The translations under genes were made by a program, and so were the position numbers. Positions 1-8,020 of a DNA stretch of 64,000 nt are shown here, piece after piece. The notes beneath the pieces were generated by a model that was not told where the DNA came from, did not search any database, and saw only the letters and a program-made list of their open reading frames with translations. Source of the stretch: Arthrobacter ramosus (lineage in GTDB: Bacteria; Actinomycetota; Actinomycetes; Actinomycetales; Micrococcaceae); NCBI RefSeq assembly GCF_039535095.1, contig NZ_BAAAWN010000001.1, positions 496,001 to 560,000 of the forward strand, given 5' to 3'. The number at the start of each line of letters is the position of its first letter. The first letter of the stretch is position 1.

Positions 1-380
1 AACTGGCCCAGTATGGATCCCAGCGTGAACAGCGCGGTGTTCACCAAAGACGTTGAAAACAACGACGACGACAGCACCTTCGCGTAGTTCGCTAACCCTA
101 CCCAGGGGGCCTCGCCCGTGAAGAACGTGGCCGTGGTGTAGTCCTGGAAGCTCATCACGATGTTCTTGACCACGGGGTAGCCGAAGAACAGCGCCATGTA
201 AGTCACGGCAGGAACCAGGAACAGCCATTGGAAGAGGCGCTCGCGGCGTTTGCGGTTGCGCCTGCGGGGTGATGGGCTTGCTTCCCGGGCCCGGGTGTTG
301 CCCAACCCGGACTTGGCGCGTGACTTGGCGCGCTCGTTGGCGCGTGACTTGGCCTGCGACAAATCAGTTGTGAGGGACAT
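1..380 (-). CDS. Carbohydrate ABC transporter permease, 3' part outside window
   Basis: This is the N-terminal 126 residues of an inner-membrane permease of the binding-protein-dependent sugar transporter type (CUT1, MalF-like). It starts MSLTTDLSQ at the ATG whose complement ends at 380. A basic, Lys/Arg/Ser-rich cytoplasmic N-terminus (about residues 10-45) is followed by a first membrane segment around LFLVPAVTYMALFFGYPVV and the family's typical 'SFQDY' stretch. A second hydrophobic segment begins at the window edge. Only 10 bp separate it from the upstream binding-protein gene, so the two are co-transcribed. The companion second permease should lie beyond the window. The sugar is unknown. 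Confidence 0.85.
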   Translation of the reverse strand, partial: MSLTTDLSQAKSRANERAKSRAKSGLGNTRAREASPSPRRRNRKRRERLFQWLFLVPAVTYMALFFGYPVVKNIVMSFQDYTTATFFTGEAPWVGLANYAKVLSSSLFSTSLVNTALFTLGSILGQ

Positions 381-390
381 GTCCAGCTGC

Positions 391-1626
391 TTACTGGCCT
401 TGGGCTTGCTTGAGGGCATCGGCCGGAGAGGCCTTGCCCGTCAGCGCGGTCTGGATGGCGGTGTAGATCTTGGTCGCCTGTGCCGGCCATCCTTCTCCGA
501 GTTCGCCGGTGCGGGCCCGGGCGGTCTTGATGAGATCGGTGAAGGTGGCGAGCTTGGGGTTGTCGGTGGCGAACTTCGCGGCCAGCGAGGTCTTGGACGG
601 GATGGTGTTGCGGACCTTGGCCATGGCCAGCTGGTTTTCGTCGCTGTTCATGCAGGCCACCACTTCTGCGGCCTTGGCCTGGTGGGCTTTGTTGCCCGTC
701 TGCGGAACGGTCCACACTTCGCCGCCAAGCGGGGCAACGGCTGTCTGGCTAGCATCACGGACCGGGATCTTGACGACGCCGTACTGCAGCGTGGTCTTCT
801 TGTCGAGCGCGGGAATCTGCCAGGGGCCGTTGACCATCATGGCTGCCTTGCCCGCCATGAACTGGTCCTTGACGTCTGCTTGCGTCCAGTTCAGCGCCGA
901 CGAAGACACGGATCCGTCCTTGACGAGGTCGGTCCAGAGCTGGAGGGCCTGTGCGGTCTCGGGGGTGTCGATGTTCTTCTCGTCGCCACCGTTGGACCAC
1001 ATGACAGGAAGGAACTGCCACGTGCCCTCGTAGGTGGGGTTGGCGTTGAAAGCCAAGCCGTACTGCTCGCCGGACGTGAGCTTGGTGGCCGCCGCCTTCA
1101 GCTCGTCCCAGGTGGTGGGCGGGGTGACGCCGGCCTTGGCCAGAATGTCCTTGTTGTAGAAGAGTGCGATCGTGTTCACCGTGGGGGCGAGCCCGTACAC
1201 CTTGTCCTTGTAGGTGCCTGCGCTCAGGACGCCGGGCGCGAAATCGGCGGTGCTGATGTTGAAATCGGACAACGGAGCCAGCGCCCCAGTAGCGGCAATC
1301 TGCTGCAGGTCCGGATTGTCGAGCATGAGTACATCCGGCAGCGTCTTGGAAGAGGACTGCTGGAGCACCTTGGAGATCAACGACTTGCCCGGCACGGTCT
1401 CGCGTTTGATCGTCACACCGGCCTTGGTGCCGCAGGCGGTCAGGGCATCGCCGATGAAGGACTTGTCCGGCTCATTGTTGTAGTAGTCCGTCACGGAGAT
1501 TTCCTTCACTGCATCCGTCGAGGAGGCGGAGGCAGTGGTACCGCAGCCCGAGATGGCGAGCGGGAGGCCGACGAGAGCTGCCACGGCCAGGGCGAGCGGG
1601 CGGCGTGTACTGATAGCTGACTTCAT
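391..1626 (-). CDS. Sugar ABC transporter substrate-binding lipoprotein (family 1)
   Basis: This 411-residue extracellular solute-binding protein captures a carbohydrate outside the cell for the permease just downstream. The N-terminus (MKSAISTRRPLALAVAAL) is a lipoprotein signal with a lipobox ending in Cys near residue 29 (ISGC). The body has family-1 features: 'DVLMLDNPDL', 'GLAPTVNTIALFYNKDILAKAG' split around the hinge, 'TWDELKAAA' and 'AAMMVNGPWQ'. The start has an AGGAAC ribosome-binding site. The gene lies downstream of a LacI-type repressor gene on the same strand, and a copy of that repressor's putative operator sits at 1686-1699, 60 bp before the start. Substrate induction through the LacI protein is therefore likely. 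Confidence 0.92.
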   Translation of the reverse strand: MKSAISTRRPLALAVAALVGLPLAISGCGTTASASSTDAVKEISVTDYYNNEPDKSFIGDALTACGTKAGVTIKRETVPGKSLISKVLQQSSSKTLPDVLMLDNPDLQQIAATGALAPLSDFNISTADFAPGVLSAGTYKDKVYGLAPTVNTIALFYNKDILAKAGVTPPTTWDELKAAATKLTSGEQYGLAFNANPTYEGTWQFLPVMWSNGGDEKNIDTPETAQALQLWTDLVKDGSVSSSALNWTQADVKDQFMAGKAAMMVNGPWQIPALDKKTTLQYGVVKIPVRDASQTAVAPLGGEVWTVPQTGNKAHQAKAAEVVACMNSDENQLAMAKVRNTIPSKTSLAAKFATDNPKLATFTDLIKTARARTGELGEGWPAQATKIYTAIQTALTGKASPADALKQAQGQ

Positions 1627-1685
1627 TGTCTGTTCCTTTGTTGGTGGAGGAAGGGAATGGTGCGTTTGTTGATGGAAGCGAATCA

Positions 1686-1699
1686 TCGATGCGTATCGA
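1686..1699. promoter_or_regulatory. LacI-family operator upstream of the sugar-binding protein gene
   Basis: The 14-bp sequence TCGATGCGTATCGA is palindromic apart from its centre and is identical to the right half of the larger dyad ahead of the lacI-type gene (2836-2862). It lies between the repressor gene's stop (1766) and the binding-protein start (1626), where a repressor would block a promoter for the transport genes. Assignment to this repressor is inference from the shared motif and adjacency. Confidence 0.7.
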
Positions 1700-1765
1700 C
1701 GATGCTGAAACGAAAGGATATGGAGCTGGAACAAAAGGTTCCCGCCGCGAATCAGGGGTGGCGAT

Positions 1766-2779
1766 TCACTGCGGACGGAGGGTGCTGGAACGGTGCGTGA
1801 TGACCGTGGGCACCAACTCCAAGGATTCGTGTGGTCCGTGGGAGTCGGCTTCGAGGAGTTGGCACATGATTTTGACCGCGCGCCGGGATACTTCTGCCGG
1901 CCGCAGATCGATGGTGGAAAGCGGTATCGGTTGGAGCTCGGCAAGGGTGGGGGAGGCGCTTCCGATAACCGAAACATCCAGCCCCAGGGTCAGGCCGCGG
2001 CTGCTCAAGATGCGGCGCAGAATGTCCTGGATGGTGCGATCGGGGGCGATGAATGCGGGCTTGCCCGTGGTGCTGGCGAGTGCTTTGTCGACCGATTCGG
2101 AGATGGTGGCGCGGTCGGTCCCGCCTGGAAGGTGGAGCACGGTCACGCCGAGAGCTTTGGCCGCGACATCCGTGCCGTGCAAGAACCGGTCGACGTAGTT
2201 CACATGCCGGTCCATCACTGCGGGCTGCCAATCAATGACGGAAATCACGGAGTGGCCGGCGGCGGCGAGATCGCGGACGCAGTGCTCACCGGCCATTTCG
2301 AAGTCGGCGTCGATGCAGACCAGGCCCGACGGATCGCGAGGGATGCCGATCAGCACCACCGGGACGTTCAGGCTGCGCACCACGGGGAGGCGCTCGTCCT
2401 CGTCCTCAACCTGCATGAGGATCAGGCCGTCGCAGATCTGCTGCCCGACCACGCGGCGCAGCCCGGCGGCGCCTTCGTCGTCGGTGACCAAGAGAATGTC
2501 GTGGTCGTATTGCCGGGCCGTGCTGGCAATGACCGAGACGAACTCCATGATCGATCCCATTTCCAACTCCGGGATGAACGGAATGACCAGGCCGATGACC
2601 CTGGTTTTGCGGCTTGCCAAGGCTCTGGCGCCCGCATTGGGCTGGTATGTCAGCTGGTCAATCGCGGCCTCGACCTTCTTCCGGGTCTTCTCGGAAATGG
2701 GCCTCTTCCCGCTGAGCACATACGAAACGGTGCTTTGGGCTACGCCGGCTGCCTGGGCGACATCCTTGCTGGTGGGCAC
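1766..2779 (-). CDS. LacI-family transcriptional repressor
   Basis: This 337-residue regulator starts at a GTG (VPTSKDVAQAAGV) preceded by GGAGG. The N-terminal helix-turn-helix is canonical: DVAQAAGVAQSTVSYVLSG followed by the hinge region 'ARALASRKT'. The rest is a periplasmic-binding-protein-like effector domain (VIGLVIPFIPELEMG onward). The sequence upstream of the GTG runs through the operator, so longer readings are unlikely. It is transcribed in the same direction as the sugar transporter genes, and palindromes of identical sequence precede both. It probably represses the transporter and itself, and the transported sugar or a derivative is the likely inducer. Confidence 0.92.
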   Translation of the reverse strand: MPTSKDVAQAAGVAQSTVSYVLSGKRPISEKTRKKVEAAIDQLTYQPNAGARALASRKTRVIGLVIPFIPELEMGSIMEFVSVIASTARQYDHDILLVTDDEGAAGLRRVVGQQICDGLILMQVEDEDERLPVVRSLNVPVVLIGIPRDPSGLVCIDADFEMAGEHCVRDLAAAGHSVISVIDWQPAVMDRHVNYVDRFLHGTDVAAKALGVTVLHLPGGTDRATISESVDKALASTTGKPAFIAPDRTIQDILRRILSSRGLTLGLDVSVIGSASPTLAELQPIPLSTIDLRPAEVSRRAVKIMCQLLEADSHGPHESLELVPTVITHRSSTLRPQ

Positions 2780-2835
2780 TTCCAGGCCTCCTCGCCGGGT
2801 CCGGTGGTCTTGGTGTGATGTGTGGTTCCGAGTTG

Positions 2836-2862
2836 TCGATACGCATCGTCGATGCGTATCGA
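2836..2862. promoter_or_regulatory. Perfect 27-bp palindromic operator ahead of the lacI-type gene
   Basis: Thirteen-base arms (TCGATACGCATCG and its complement) flank a single T, giving a perfect dyad centred at 2849. It is 57 bp before the GTG of the repressor gene. The right arm plus one base repeats exactly at 1686-1699 before the sugar-binding gene. The CG-centred half-sites resemble LacI-family operators, so autoregulation is expected. Confidence 0.75.
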
Positions 2863-2902
2863 GAAAAGTATGACATAAGTCACGTAAAGCGCGCAAGACC
2901 CA

Positions 2903-2990
2903 ACCCTCGCTCACCTATCCCGCCTTTTCCCCAGACCCTCGCTCACCTATCCCGCCTTTTCTCCAGACCCTCGCTCACCTATCTCGTCGT
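2903..2990. repeat. 32-bp-period palindromic-family array, locus 1
   Basis: Three direct half-sites, ACCCTCGCTCACCTAT, begin at 2903, 2935 and 2967, exactly 32 bp apart. The intervening bases (CCCGCCTTTT-C-CCAG) are also conserved. This is a variant of the ACGCTCGCTCA family found at four further loci in the window. Here it sits in the divergent gap between the lacI-type gene and the phosphatase gene and lacks the inverted right half. Confidence 0.85.
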
Positions 2991-3007
2991 GTGGTTAGCT
3001 ATCCGGT

Positions 3008-3733
3008 ATGGATGGGATCTCAACCGCCGCCAAGCAACAGGGCATCCATTGGGACGGCGCGGTGAACGCCTGGCATATCGCCGGAGGCATGTATCGGATG
3101 GGTCGGCGGGAATGGCTCACCGACGCCGGGTGGCAGCAAATGTACGACGCCGGCGTCCGCACCGTGATCGATCTGCGGACTCCGCGCGAGCAGCAGCCCA
3201 GGGAAGTCGATCCCGAGGTTTCAGCGGAGGCGACTGCACGCTTCGACATCGTCCATTGCCCCACCGAGGACCCGGCAAACAAAGAGTTCACCGAGCTCTT
3301 TGGCCCGTACCTGAAAGACCCAGCACACTATGCCGACTATCTGAGGCTCTTCCCGGACAGGCTTGCCGCGGTCTTCAAGGCCATAGCCGCAGCGCGCGGT
3401 GGGGTAGTAGTGCACTGCGCGGCCGGGCGCGACCGCGCCGGGATCATAGCCGTGATGCTGCAGAACCTGGCCGGAGCCGGCGACGAGGAAATCGTACGGG
3501 GTTACCAGCAGGGAATGCGAGGAATCAACGAGCGCCACCGCCACCATCGCGCCCCCCACGCCCATGATGCATTTCTCGAGGACGACGCACTTGAGGCCAT
3601 GCTGGCAATACGCAGCGTGAGCCTCTTGGAATTCGCGCATTCCTTGGACACAGCTGCCTTTCTGAGAACCAACGGCGTCTCGGAAGCCAAAATCGCCGCC
3701 ATTCGTGCCAAGCTCAACGCCCCGGCGCGGTAG
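3008..3733 (+). CDS. Tyrosine-protein phosphatase (Y_phosphatase3 family)
   Basis: This 241-residue cytoplasmic protein has the CX5R catalytic signature of protein tyrosine phosphatases: HCAAGRDRAG with Cys137 and Arg143. Earlier, 'VRTVIDLRTPRE' (about residues 50-61) is the typical N-terminal strand and RTPRE element of actinobacterial phosphatases. The C-terminal part contains the helical 'SLDTAAFLRTNGVSEAKIAAIRAKL' region, read here across positions 215-238. The substrate may be phosphotyrosine or a phosphoinositide-like lipid; the sequence does not decide. It is a stand-alone gene, with repeat array 1 upstream and the paaZ leader downstream. Confidence 0.88.
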   Translation: MDGISTAAKQQGIHWDGAVNAWHIAGGMYRMGRREWLTDAGWQQMYDAGVRTVIDLRTPREQQPREVDPEVSAEATARFDIVHCPTEDPANKEFTELFGPYLKDPAHYADYLRLFPDRLAAVFKAIAAARGGVVVHCAAGRDRAGIIAVMLQNLAGAGDEEIVRGYQQGMRGINERHRHHRAPHAHDAFLEDDALEAMLAIRSVSLLEFAHSLDTAAFLRTNGVSEAKIAAIRAKLNAPAR

Positions 3734-3899
3734 AAGCAATGCCGGCCACGCGCCGTCGTGACCTTCTTTGATTTCGGAAAGCGCTCGCGACCCGGCGAGT
3801 CGCAACTTCCGGGCGTCAAAACGCGTCAAAGAGGTCAGGAAGGATGCAGTCCCAAGAAGCATCTAGTGTGCAGATCGGGGCTCTCATGTATTCTGGGGA

Positions 3900-3921
3900 T
3901 ATTACCGAACGGCCGGTCAGT
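3900..3921. promoter_or_regulatory. PaaR operator upstream of paaZ
   Basis: The core ACCGAACGGCCGGTCAGT (3904-3921) matches every fixed position of the 18-base part of the PaaR box as I recall it from Corynebacterium glutamicum (ACCGNNCGNNCGGTNAGT). A second, weaker half-site (GCGGCCGTTCAGT) follows at 3928-3940. It lies 56 bp before the paaZ ATG. Similar sites precede paaA (50779), paaI (9874) and, less well, paaR (near 7986). Confidence 0.75.
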
Positions 3922-3976
3922 AATTTGCGGCCGTTCAGTCCATTTCGTGCCCGTGCCTTGGAAGGACCCGTCGACG

Positions 3977-6079
3977 ATGACCAGTACCGCAGTCGCTCCG
4001 GAAGCCACAACCGTTGAAACCGTGCCCAGTTTCGTCCAGGGCGAGTGGTGGACCCCCCGCGCCGACGCCTCCGCGGGCGTTCCCGTCCGCGACGCCAGCA
4101 CAGGAGAGATCCTCGCAACGGTCAGCACCGACGGACTGGACCTTGCCGGCGTCGTGAACTACGGCCGCACGGTGGGCCAGCGCGAACTCGGCAAGCTCAC
4201 TTTCCACCAGCGCGCCCTCAAGCTCAAGGAACTGGCCCAGTACCTCAACGGCCGCCGCGAGGAGTTCTACACTTCGTCCTTCAAGACCGGCGCCACCAAG
4301 ATCGACTCGATGGTGGACATCGACGGCGGCATCGGCGTGCTCTTCACCTTCGGTTCCAAGGGCCGCCGCGAACTGCCGAACTCGCAGGTTGTGGTGGACG
4401 GTCCCATGGAAGTCCTGTCCAGGGACGGTTCATTCGCCGGCGAGCACATCTACACCCGCATCCCGGGCGTCGCGGCGCAGATCAACGCCTTCAACTTCCC
4501 CGTGTGGGGCATGCTCGAGAAGTTTGCGCCTGCATTCATCGCCGGCGTCCCCACCATCGTCAAGCCGGCCACCCCCACCGGTTACGTTGCCGCCGTCGTG
4601 GTCAAGGCAATTGTCGAGTCGGGCATTCTGCCGGAAGGTTCGCTGCAGCTCATCTCGGGATCGGCCCGCACCCTGCTGGACCACCTTGACTACCGCGACC
4701 TTCTCGCCTTCACCGGCTCCGCCTCCACCGCCAACTCGCTGAAGTCCCACGTCAACGTTGTCCAGGGCGGCGTCCGCTTCACCTCCGAAACCGACTCGCT
4801 CAACGCCGCCATCCTGGGACCCGACGCCGTGCCCGGCACCCCCGAGTTCGACGCTTTCATCAAGTCGGTCGTCACCGAAATGACGGTCAAGGCCGGCCAG
4901 AAGTGCACCTCGATCCGCCGCACTATCGTGCCCCAGGCCCTGGTGTCCGACGTCGTCTCCGCCATCGGCGCGCGCGTCGACGAGCGCGTCGTGGTCGGCG
5001 ACCCCCGCGCAGAGGGCGTCACGATGGGTGCCCTCGCGTCGCTCGAGCAGCTCGCCGACGTCCGCGCCGCCGTGCAGTCAATGCTCGACGCCGGTGGCGA
5101 GCTTGCGTACGGGACGCTCGATTCGCCGTCGGTCACCTCACTCGACGGCACCATTGGCGTCGTGGAGGACGGCGCGTTCATGTCGCCCGTCGTCCTGAGC
5201 TGGGCTGACGTGGACTCGGAAGCTGTCCACTCGCTCGAGGCCTTCGGTCCGGTATCGTCCGTGATCGGGTACTCGGACCTCGACGACGCCGTCCGCCTCG
5301 CCGCCCGCGGTGGCGGCTCCCTCGTGGCCTCCGTATGCACGAATGACCCTGCCGTTGCCCGCGAATTGGTGACCGGAATCGCTGCCCACCACGGCCGTGT
5401 CCTGATGCTCAACCGCGAGGATGCCCGGTCGTCAACCGGGCATGGTTCGCCCGTTCCGCACCTGGTCCACGGCGGACCGGGCCGCGCCGGTGGCGGCGAG
5501 GAGCTCGGTGGCATCCGCTCCGTCATGCACCACATGCAGCGCACCGCCATCCAGGGCTCGCCGAACATGCTCACTGCTGTGACCGGCGTCTGGCACACTG
5601 GCGCGGACCGCAACTTCACGGTGGAGACGGAAGGAACGCACCCGTTCCGGAAGGCGCTTGCTACTCTGCGGATCGGCGACGCCGTGCGGTCCGAACTGCG
5701 GCAGGTCACCCTGGACGACATCACCGCCTTCGCCAACTCCACCGGCGACACCTTCTACGCACACACCAACCAGGAAGCGGCGGAGGCCAATCCGTTCTTC
5801 CCGGGAATCGTGGCGCACGGGTACCTGCTGCTCAGCTGGGCCGCGGGGCTGTTCGTGGAACCCGCTCCGGGCCCCGTCCTGGCCAACTACGGCCTGGAGA
5901 ACCTGCGCTTCGTCACTCCCGTGGCCGCCGGGGATTCGATCCGCGTCACGCTCACGGCCAAGAAGATCACGCCGCGCGAGACCGACGAATACGGCGAAGT
6001 AGCCTGGGACGCCGTGCTGACCAACCAGAACGATGAAATCGTAGCCACCTACGACGTCCTGACCCTCGTGGAGAAGTAA
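3977..6079 (+). CDS. paaZ: Bifunctional oxepin-CoA hydrolase / 3-oxo-5,6-dehydrosuberyl-CoA semialdehyde dehydrogenase
   Basis: PaaZ opens the oxepin ring made from phenylacetyl-CoA and oxidises the resulting aldehyde with NADP+. The 700-residue protein has an N-terminal aldehyde dehydrogenase domain (about 1-530) with catalytic Cys310 in AGQKCTSIRR and the general-base Glu271 in FTSETDSLN. The C-terminal MaoC/hotdog hydratase domain (about 560-700) carries 'NPFFPGIVAHGYLL'. I chose the ATG of MTSTAV because the open frame upstream covers the PaaR operator and shows no protein character. The gene is isolated from paaABCDE (50.8 kb) but close to paaIK-paaR, and the operator suggests shared control. 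Its stop codon abuts repeat array 2. Confidence 0.95.
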   Translation: MTSTAVAPEATTVETVPSFVQGEWWTPRADASAGVPVRDASTGEILATVSTDGLDLAGVVNYGRTVGQRELGKLTFHQRALKLKELAQYLNGRREEFYTSSFKTGATKIDSMVDIDGGIGVLFTFGSKGRRELPNSQVVVDGPMEVLSRDGSFAGEHIYTRIPGVAAQINAFNFPVWGMLEKFAPAFIAGVPTIVKPATPTGYVAAVVVKAIVESGILPEGSLQLISGSARTLLDHLDYRDLLAFTGSASTANSLKSHVNVVQGGVRFTSETDSLNAAILGPDAVPGTPEFDAFIKSVVTEMTVKAGQKCTSIRRTIVPQALVSDVVSAIGARVDERVVVGDPRAEGVTMGALASLEQLADVRAAVQSMLDAGGELAYGTLDSPSVTSLDGTIGVVEDGAFMSPVVLSWADVDSEAVHSLEAFGPVSSVIGYSDLDDAVRLAARGGGSLVASVCTNDPAVARELVTGIAAHHGRVLMLNREDARSSTGHGSPVPHLVHGGPGRAGGGEELGGIRSVMHHMQRTAIQGSPNMLTAVTGVWHTGADRNFTVETEGTHPFRKALATLRIGDAVRSELRQVTLDDITAFANSTGDTFYAHTNQEAAEANPFFPGIVAHGYLLLSWAAGLFVEPAPGPVLANYGLENLRFVTPVAAGDSIRVTLTAKKITPRETDEYGEVAWDAVLTNQNDEIVATYDVLTLVEK

Positions 6080-6201
6080 CGCTCGCTCACTTATGTCGGT
6101 GTTTGGCCGGACGCCCGCTCACATATATGGCCCTTTCGACCAACGCCCGCTCACTTGTGTACTGCATACGTGGAACGCTCCCCATCAATGGGGAGCGTTC
6201 C
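6079..6201. repeat. 32-bp-period palindromic array, locus 2, ending in a strong hairpin
   Basis: Half-sites of the ACGCTCGCTCA family start at 6079 (on the last base of the paaZ stop), 6111, 6143 and 6175, each 32 bp apart. The last one is the left arm of a 14-bp perfect stem, GGAACGCTCCCCAT (6172-6185) with its complement at 6188-6201 and only CA between. Located between convergent paaZ and the GYD gene, it is likely to end transcription of paaZ, though there is no clear T-run. Confidence 0.88.
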
Positions 6202-6243
6202 GTGTCTGAGCTGGAGGGAATCCCTCTGGCCGGCTGGCTGGTT

Positions 6244-6564
6244 CTATTGCCCGGGTGCGCGGTATGTCGGGGACTTCTTGGCAGCTTCGTCGAGATCCTC
6301 AACCGTCATGAGCGGCTTCAAATGTAGGCGCACAGCGCCTGTCGCATTGATCATGAGCGAGAGAGCGGCAGCGCTGGCCGCGTCCGGGATTTCGAAGACC
6401 CCGACGACGTCGGTCTCGCCGAAAGCGTAGTAGAAACAATCGAGCGATCCGTCTACGGATTTGAGTGCATCGACCACAGCATCGCGGCGCTTGGTGCCGC
6501 CCTCGCGCAACAGCCCCTTGATTCCGTCGCCTACGTAGTTTGCTTCGAATAGATATTTGGTCAT
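6244..6564 (-). CDS. GYD domain protein
   Basis: This 106-residue cytoplasmic protein has the pattern of GYD-domain proteins (dimeric alpha-beta barrel type): MTKYLFEANYVGDGIKGLL, then 'GGTKRRDAV', 'GSLDCFYYAFGETDVVGVFE' read across residues 38-57, and 'SLMINATGAVRLHLKPLMT'. The biochemical role of the family is unclear. It stands alone, convergent with paaZ across repeat array 2. It has no detectable signal peptide. Confidence 0.85.
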   Translation of the reverse strand: MTKYLFEANYVGDGIKGLLREGGTKRRDAVVDALKSVDGSLDCFYYAFGETDVVGVFEIPDAASAAALSLMINATGAVRLHLKPLMTVEDLDEAAKKSPTYRAPGQ

Positions 6565-6709
6565 TGTCTTCCCGTCCCGTGATGTCCAGGACTCGGGCCT
6601 CCTAAGGTGCTCCCATCACCCGTTGAGGGAAGGTCCCGGAGTTGTTCCCCTGCGAGGGGGCTGTGCACATATTAGGCCGAGGTCGTCGCCCTGACAACGG
6701 TCTAGGCCA

Positions 6710-6721
6710 ACGCTCGCTCAC
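6710..6721. repeat. Solitary half-site of the 32-bp array family
   Basis: ACGCTCGCTCAC at 6710-6721 matches the array consensus exactly, but no partner appears 32 bp either side. It lies in the gap between the divergent GYD and VOC genes. This may be a seed or remnant unit. Confidence 0.55.
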
Positions 6722-6774
6722 AAGGTCTTTCCGATCCCGCCCGGCGTAAGATTTTTTTCGTAGGAGGTGGCGAA

Positions 6775-7182
6775 ATGAACCTAGCACTCAGAACAGCCAC
6801 AACCGTCTTGCCCGTCGACGACGTAGCCCGAGCCCGCAGCTTTTACGCAGAGAAACTCGGCCTCCCTCATCGCGGCATGACCTGGGATGGAAATGATTTG
6901 TTCGGCATCGACGGCGGTCCCATGCTGCAGTTGATGCCCATCAAGGACGGCATGCACTCATCGCACACGGCCCTTTCCTTTGAAGTCAGCGACATCGAGC
7001 GGACAGTCGACGAAATGGAGGCGAGCGGCGTCGAATTCCGGGACTACGACCTCCCGGATCTCAAGACCGAACACCACATTTGTACCACCGACGCCGACCG
7101 TTGTGCCTGGTTCATGGACACGGAAAACAACATCCTCTGCGTCCATGAAAGCTTGGGTATCCAGGCCGAATACCAGCTCTGA
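6775..7182 (+). CDS. VOC-family (glyoxalase/bleomycin-resistance-like) protein
   Basis: This 135-residue single-chain protein is of the vicinal-oxygen-chelate fold. It has 'VLPVDDVARARSFYAEKLGL' near the N-terminus, 'GIDGGPMLQLMPI' in the first half, and 'SFEVSDIERTVDEMEASGV' and 'WFMDTENNILCVHE' in the second, i.e. two beta-alpha-beta-beta-beta modules. An excellent ribosome-binding site (GTAGGAGGTGG) precedes the ATG. The substrate or metal cannot be predicted. The gene ends before repeat array 3 and is convergent with paaR. Confidence 0.88.
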   Translation: MNLALRTATTVLPVDDVARARSFYAEKLGLPHRGMTWDGNDLFGIDGGPMLQLMPIKDGMHSSHTALSFEVSDIERTVDEMEASGVEFRDYDLPDLKTEHHICTTDADRCAWFMDTENNILCVHESLGIQAEYQL

Positions 7183-7211
7183 CCGGCTGAAAAGCACTCA
7201 CGAACACCGCG

Positions 7212-7341
7212 CAGAACGCTCTCTCACTTTTTAGTGAGAGAGCGTTCTGTCAATTGGCGATATATGTGAGCGGGCGTTGGTGGGAAGTGCCAAATATGTG
7301 AGCGGGCGTCGGTCGAAAGGGCCATATATGTGAGCGGGCGT
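7212..7341. repeat. 32-bp-period palindromic array, locus 3, with terminator-like hairpin
   Basis: A 16-17-bp perfect stem (AGAACGCTCTCTCACT at 7213-7228 with its complement at 7233-7248, loop TTTT) is followed by right-hand half-sites TGAGCGGGCGT at 7267, 7299 and 7331. The hairpin's right arm half-site starts at 7235, so all four are exactly 32 bp apart. GGCCATATAT-like spacer sequence is conserved between them. It lies between the convergent VOC gene and paaR and is probably a bidirectional transcription stop. Confidence 0.88.
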
Positions 7342-7364
7342 CGCAGGGGAGGGAAGAACGAGCC

Positions 7365-7976
7365 CTACGCCGAGGCGTGGAGGCCGTCGAACGCCATGGT
7401 GATGACGTCGTCGGCCAGGCGCTGCGGGGAGAGGGAGCCTCCCGGTTTGTACCATTCCACGATCGAGTTGATGGTGCCGAACAGGAGCCGGGTCACGGTG
7501 CGTGGATCGATGTCCTGGCGCAGCGTGCCTTCTTCACGCGCGGCTGAAATCAGCGCGGCCACCTTGTGGTCGAAGGCACGACGGCGTTCCAGGGCATCGC
7601 GCTCGATGTCGGTGTTGCCTCGGAGCCGCAGGAGCAGCGTGACGAACGGCAGCCGGTCCACCAGGACGGCGATGGTCTGGCGCAGGACAAACTCAAGCCG
7701 GGAATCAGCAGGACCGGACAACGCCTCGGGTTGTTCGAGGATGGCCTCGAGCCCACCCAGTGCGTGCTCCAGGGCGAGCTTCAGGAGATCGCCCTTGGAC
7801 GGCACATGGTGGTAGATGGCCGACTTTGAGATCCCGAGGTTTTCGGCCAGAATGCCCATGGACGTGGCGTCGTAACCGTGGCGGTTGAAGACGTCGACGG
7901 CGATGAGCAGCACTGATTGCTGGTCGTATCCGGGGCGTCCCCGCTTGGTTACTGTTTCACTAGGCATGCTGGCCAT
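7365..7976 (-). CDS. paaR: TetR-family repressor of phenylacetate catabolism
   Basis: This 203-residue regulator has an N-terminal TetR helix-turn-helix (ATSMGILAENLGISKSAIYH, about residues 37-56) and an alpha-helical effector domain. It follows paaI and paaK on the same strand, 44 bp downstream of the paaK stop, as in actinobacterial paa clusters. Phenylacetyl-CoA is the known effector of PaaR-type repressors; that it applies here is inference. An operator-like sequence (CG-GT-CGGT core at 7988-7995) lies just upstream of the start. An alternative start at MPSETV, three codons in, is possible because neither ATG has a strong ribosome-binding site. Confidence 0.85.
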   Translation of the reverse strand: MASMPSETVTKRGRPGYDQQSVLLIAVDVFNRHGYDATSMGILAENLGISKSAIYHHVPSKGDLLKLALEHALGGLEAILEQPEALSGPADSRLEFVLRQTIAVLVDRLPFVTLLLRLRGNTDIERDALERRRAFDHKVAALISAAREEGTLRQDIDPRTVTRLLFGTINSIVEWYKPGGSLSPQRLADDVITMAFDGLHASA

Positions 7977-7979
7977 TTT

Positions 7980-8001
7980 CTCATGAACGGTCGGTTGATT
8001 C
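7980..8001. promoter_or_regulatory. Weak PaaR-like operator between paaK and paaR
   Basis: TGAACGGTCGGTTGAT (7984-7999) shares the AACGGTCGGT core with the site before paaA (50784-50796 region). The outer positions fit the box poorly. Its location, immediately 5' of paaR, suggests autoregulation. Confidence 0.5.
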
Positions 8002-8020
8002 GTGCACGCGCCCGGCCAGG

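Noticed and set aside
250..1620. Long plus-strand open frame opposite the sugar-binding protein gene
   Set aside because: It is antisense to a well-supported binding protein, has no family resemblance and is explained by high GC in the third codon position. Similar long antisense frames across the window were left out for the same reason.
6565..6774. Minus-strand frame between the GYD and VOC genes
   Set aside because: It would cover the VOC gene's ribosome-binding site and the solitary array half-site and has no protein character.
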